DNA of 64,000 bases, taken from Glandiceps talaboti. Its lineage: Eukaryota; Hemichordata; Enteropneusta; Spengelidae. A program made the position numbers and the translations under genes. The stretch is taken from positions 13,559,961 to 13,623,960 of the forward strand of contig NC_135561.1 in NCBI RefSeq assembly GCF_964340395.1, given 5' to 3'. Position 1 is the stretch's first letter. Each line of letters opens with the position of its first letter. The notes under the pieces are model-generated. The model was not told the DNA's origin, did no database searches, and worked only from the letters and a program-made list of their open reading frames with translations. Below are positions 62,325 to 64,000 of the stretch, piece after piece.

Positions 62325-64000
62325 CTGTTACAAAAAAGAAAGGCATTGGGTCATGAATCCTATAGACAGGGGTAATCGATGAATGAATACCAACTCAATT
62401 TTTCTTTACTATTCACATATACAGAACCCCGCGACCTCAAATGGATGGTATGATGGATGATACAGAAGTTATTTCGCGAGTGATACGGTGTATACTATGG
62501 CCTTATTTTTTCTCACTATCACTCGCCAAAAAGTGTATTGTACACATTAGGGGTAACTGCTAATGAAAATTGAGGCCATGTAAACAGTGTGGTCAGGAAC
62601 ACGGAGTCAATGACACTGGTTATTTGAATAATATAGGTAATATGGAAGTCGTCAGTGTGATAGAGGGTGTTGGTGGAATAAGTAATGTCTCACCGGTGTC
62701 ATCTTCTACATAGGCTTTTGACAGTCGGTGGCAATGTTGTTGAAGATGGGAGCTTGTAATGATCGACACGCAAGCTTTGGGAAGCAGGCCTGATCCTGGT
62801 AAACATAATGCTGTTGGCCCTTAAAGGTCCCATGAAGAGACTGCCATGGATAGTAATGAAGTGTTGAAACACAGACTCCCCTGGTCGAGGGAGGAAATCC
62901 GCAAGCAACAGTTAGCAGACTCAAGCATATGAGTCACAGGGTCTTATGTTGAAAAAGATTCGAAACGACCCCCTTGGGAAACGATTTCGTCACAATCACC
63001 AGCGGTTAAGGTTTATTGGTCATTGTATATGCAGTTGCCTGGGCACTATACAACGCTATAGAAGCTGTATGAGACCACTGATGGTAAGGCAGTAAGACTG
63101 CAGTTAATGTTACCACCAGTATTCCTTTCTGAGGTACTTGAATTGCATGGTTCGACATTCTGGGGTTAATTGAACCTTGGACAAAGTTAGGTAGGGCTAT
63201 TATTGGTATGGCATAAGCATTGATGTACAGAAGTGTGACGTTTGTGCTCTGAGCCAATCAGCACAGTTGAGGGAGCAAATTAATGTCACTGCAAGGCTAC
63301 AACAGTAATTGGAAAAATAAAAGGGAACAGTAAAAATGCGATTTAATACGAATAATCAATCGTGGCGGAAATAACTGTACCCAAGATGCAATTCATCGAG
63401 GGTAACTACAAGTACACTAATACTAACCTACCGGCGTGACTGCTCTTTTCCCTTTTCCCCTTTTGTAAAAAAAAGGAGGGAGTTCTTTCCATGGATGAAT
63501 TGTTCACGAGAAAGTATTAATAATGTGCATGAAATATCAATGAAGAAAAGGTAACAATAAGAGCCATTTGAGTGCTTTGCTATGGCACTAAATTGTTCTA
63601 TAAATGTAAAAAGTAACAATCAATAAACTAGTTCACAAACAAGATCAAATGATGGGCACAATGGCAAGTCCAGGATTGTCTATGTTACATAGTCCTGGCG
63701 ATATTTGGAGGTCTGCGGTTGCAATGAGGTCTGCTTGAAATTTCAGTGTCGGCAATTTTTGCCACACAATTCGGAACAATGGTACAGTCCACATCATGTT
63801 GTGTGTAATCTTGTGAAGTCTTCAGCAGAATAGATTCCTAATTTGCAGGCATGGTTAGTTCAGTAGGAGTTTCTGGGGTCTAGTACGGTATCAGAATTTG
63901 ACTGTATGACATAGTAACTTGGTATGGTGGAGGTGACATCCCGATAGGTAACGTTAACCTTTGGGAGTGAGGTGAATGATTTCATCATTGTCACTGTTGT
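62325..64000. other. 5' side of the receptor gene, nothing recognised
   Basis: No further LDLa exon, signal peptide or start was identified. Overlapping minus-strand frames at 62.70-62.92 kb and 63.0-63.26 kb are partly open but match no family I know and may be decayed mobile DNA. The receptor's first exon may be here unrecognised or beyond the window. Confidence 0.4.

Noticed and set aside
61906-62382. 158-codon plus-strand frame
   Set aside because: Antisense of the double LDLa exon, whose cysteines, calcium sites and splice borders are clear on the minus strand.
62699-63257. Overlapping minus-strand frames upstream of the receptor
   Set aside because: Two frames are open over the same DNA, no domain is recognised and no signal peptide is visible; a decayed mobile element is possible but could not be supported.

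Overview
This is an intron-rich, low-GC animal nuclear sequence, not a prokaryotic or viral one. Coding signal comes as short exons with AG/GT splice borders and consistent phases. The rest is microsatellites, tandem satellites, fold-back elements and decayed retroelements. The gene families (an LDLa/LRR G-protein coupled receptor of the GRL101/relaxin-receptor kind, and a CUB plus C-type lectin mosaic protein) together with a LINE and a Penelope-like element suggest a marine invertebrate, for example a hemichordate, cephalochordate or lophotrochozoan. The species cannot be fixed from the sequence alone.

Layout. (1) 1-9.8 kb, minus strand: the middle of a secreted or cell-surface mosaic gene. 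Read in transcript order it has four tandemly duplicated CUB exons, an exon with a Cys-rich EGF-like segment plus a CUB domain, and the start of a C-type lectin domain cut by the window edge. All exon borders I could define are phase 1, so exons can be duplicated or skipped without breaking the frame. (2) 11.7-14.3 kb, minus: a 5'-truncated LINE with endonuclease and reverse-transcriptase domains and an in-frame stop. (3) 14.3-21.6 kb: no recognisable gene; palindromes, AT microsatellites, a ~146-bp satellite and dispersed repeats. (4) 21.8-41.8 kb: four tandem copies of a ~5.4-kb unit, nearly identical and mosaic, each starting at a (TCTG)n tract and each holding an older internal duplication. 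(5) 41.7-43.85 kb: a fold-back, a ~0.9-kb element with terminal inverted repeats, and a dead Penelope-like element with a GIY-YIG domain. (6) 46.3-51.0 kb: about 60 copies of a 71-bp minisatellite. (7) 52.07-62.32 kb, minus: a receptor gene with 12 phase-consistent exons: four LDLa modules, an LRR N-cap, five one-repeat LRR exons, an LRR C-cap joined to a rhodopsin-type 7TM domain, and two further exons that read as a degenerate protein-kinase domain. (8) 62.3-64 kb: nothing recognised.

The item most worth following up is the last two exons of the receptor gene. They splice in frame onto the 7TM exon and encode a kinase-like segment (an 'FLH...IIHG' helix and catalytic-loop region, 'SDIQAYG' in the helix-F position). 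The catalytic Asp of HRD is replaced and no N-lobe exon is visible. This predicts an LDLa-LRR-7TM-pseudokinase receptor. The tandem 5.4-kb array and the satellite family shared between distant introns are the main structural curiosities.
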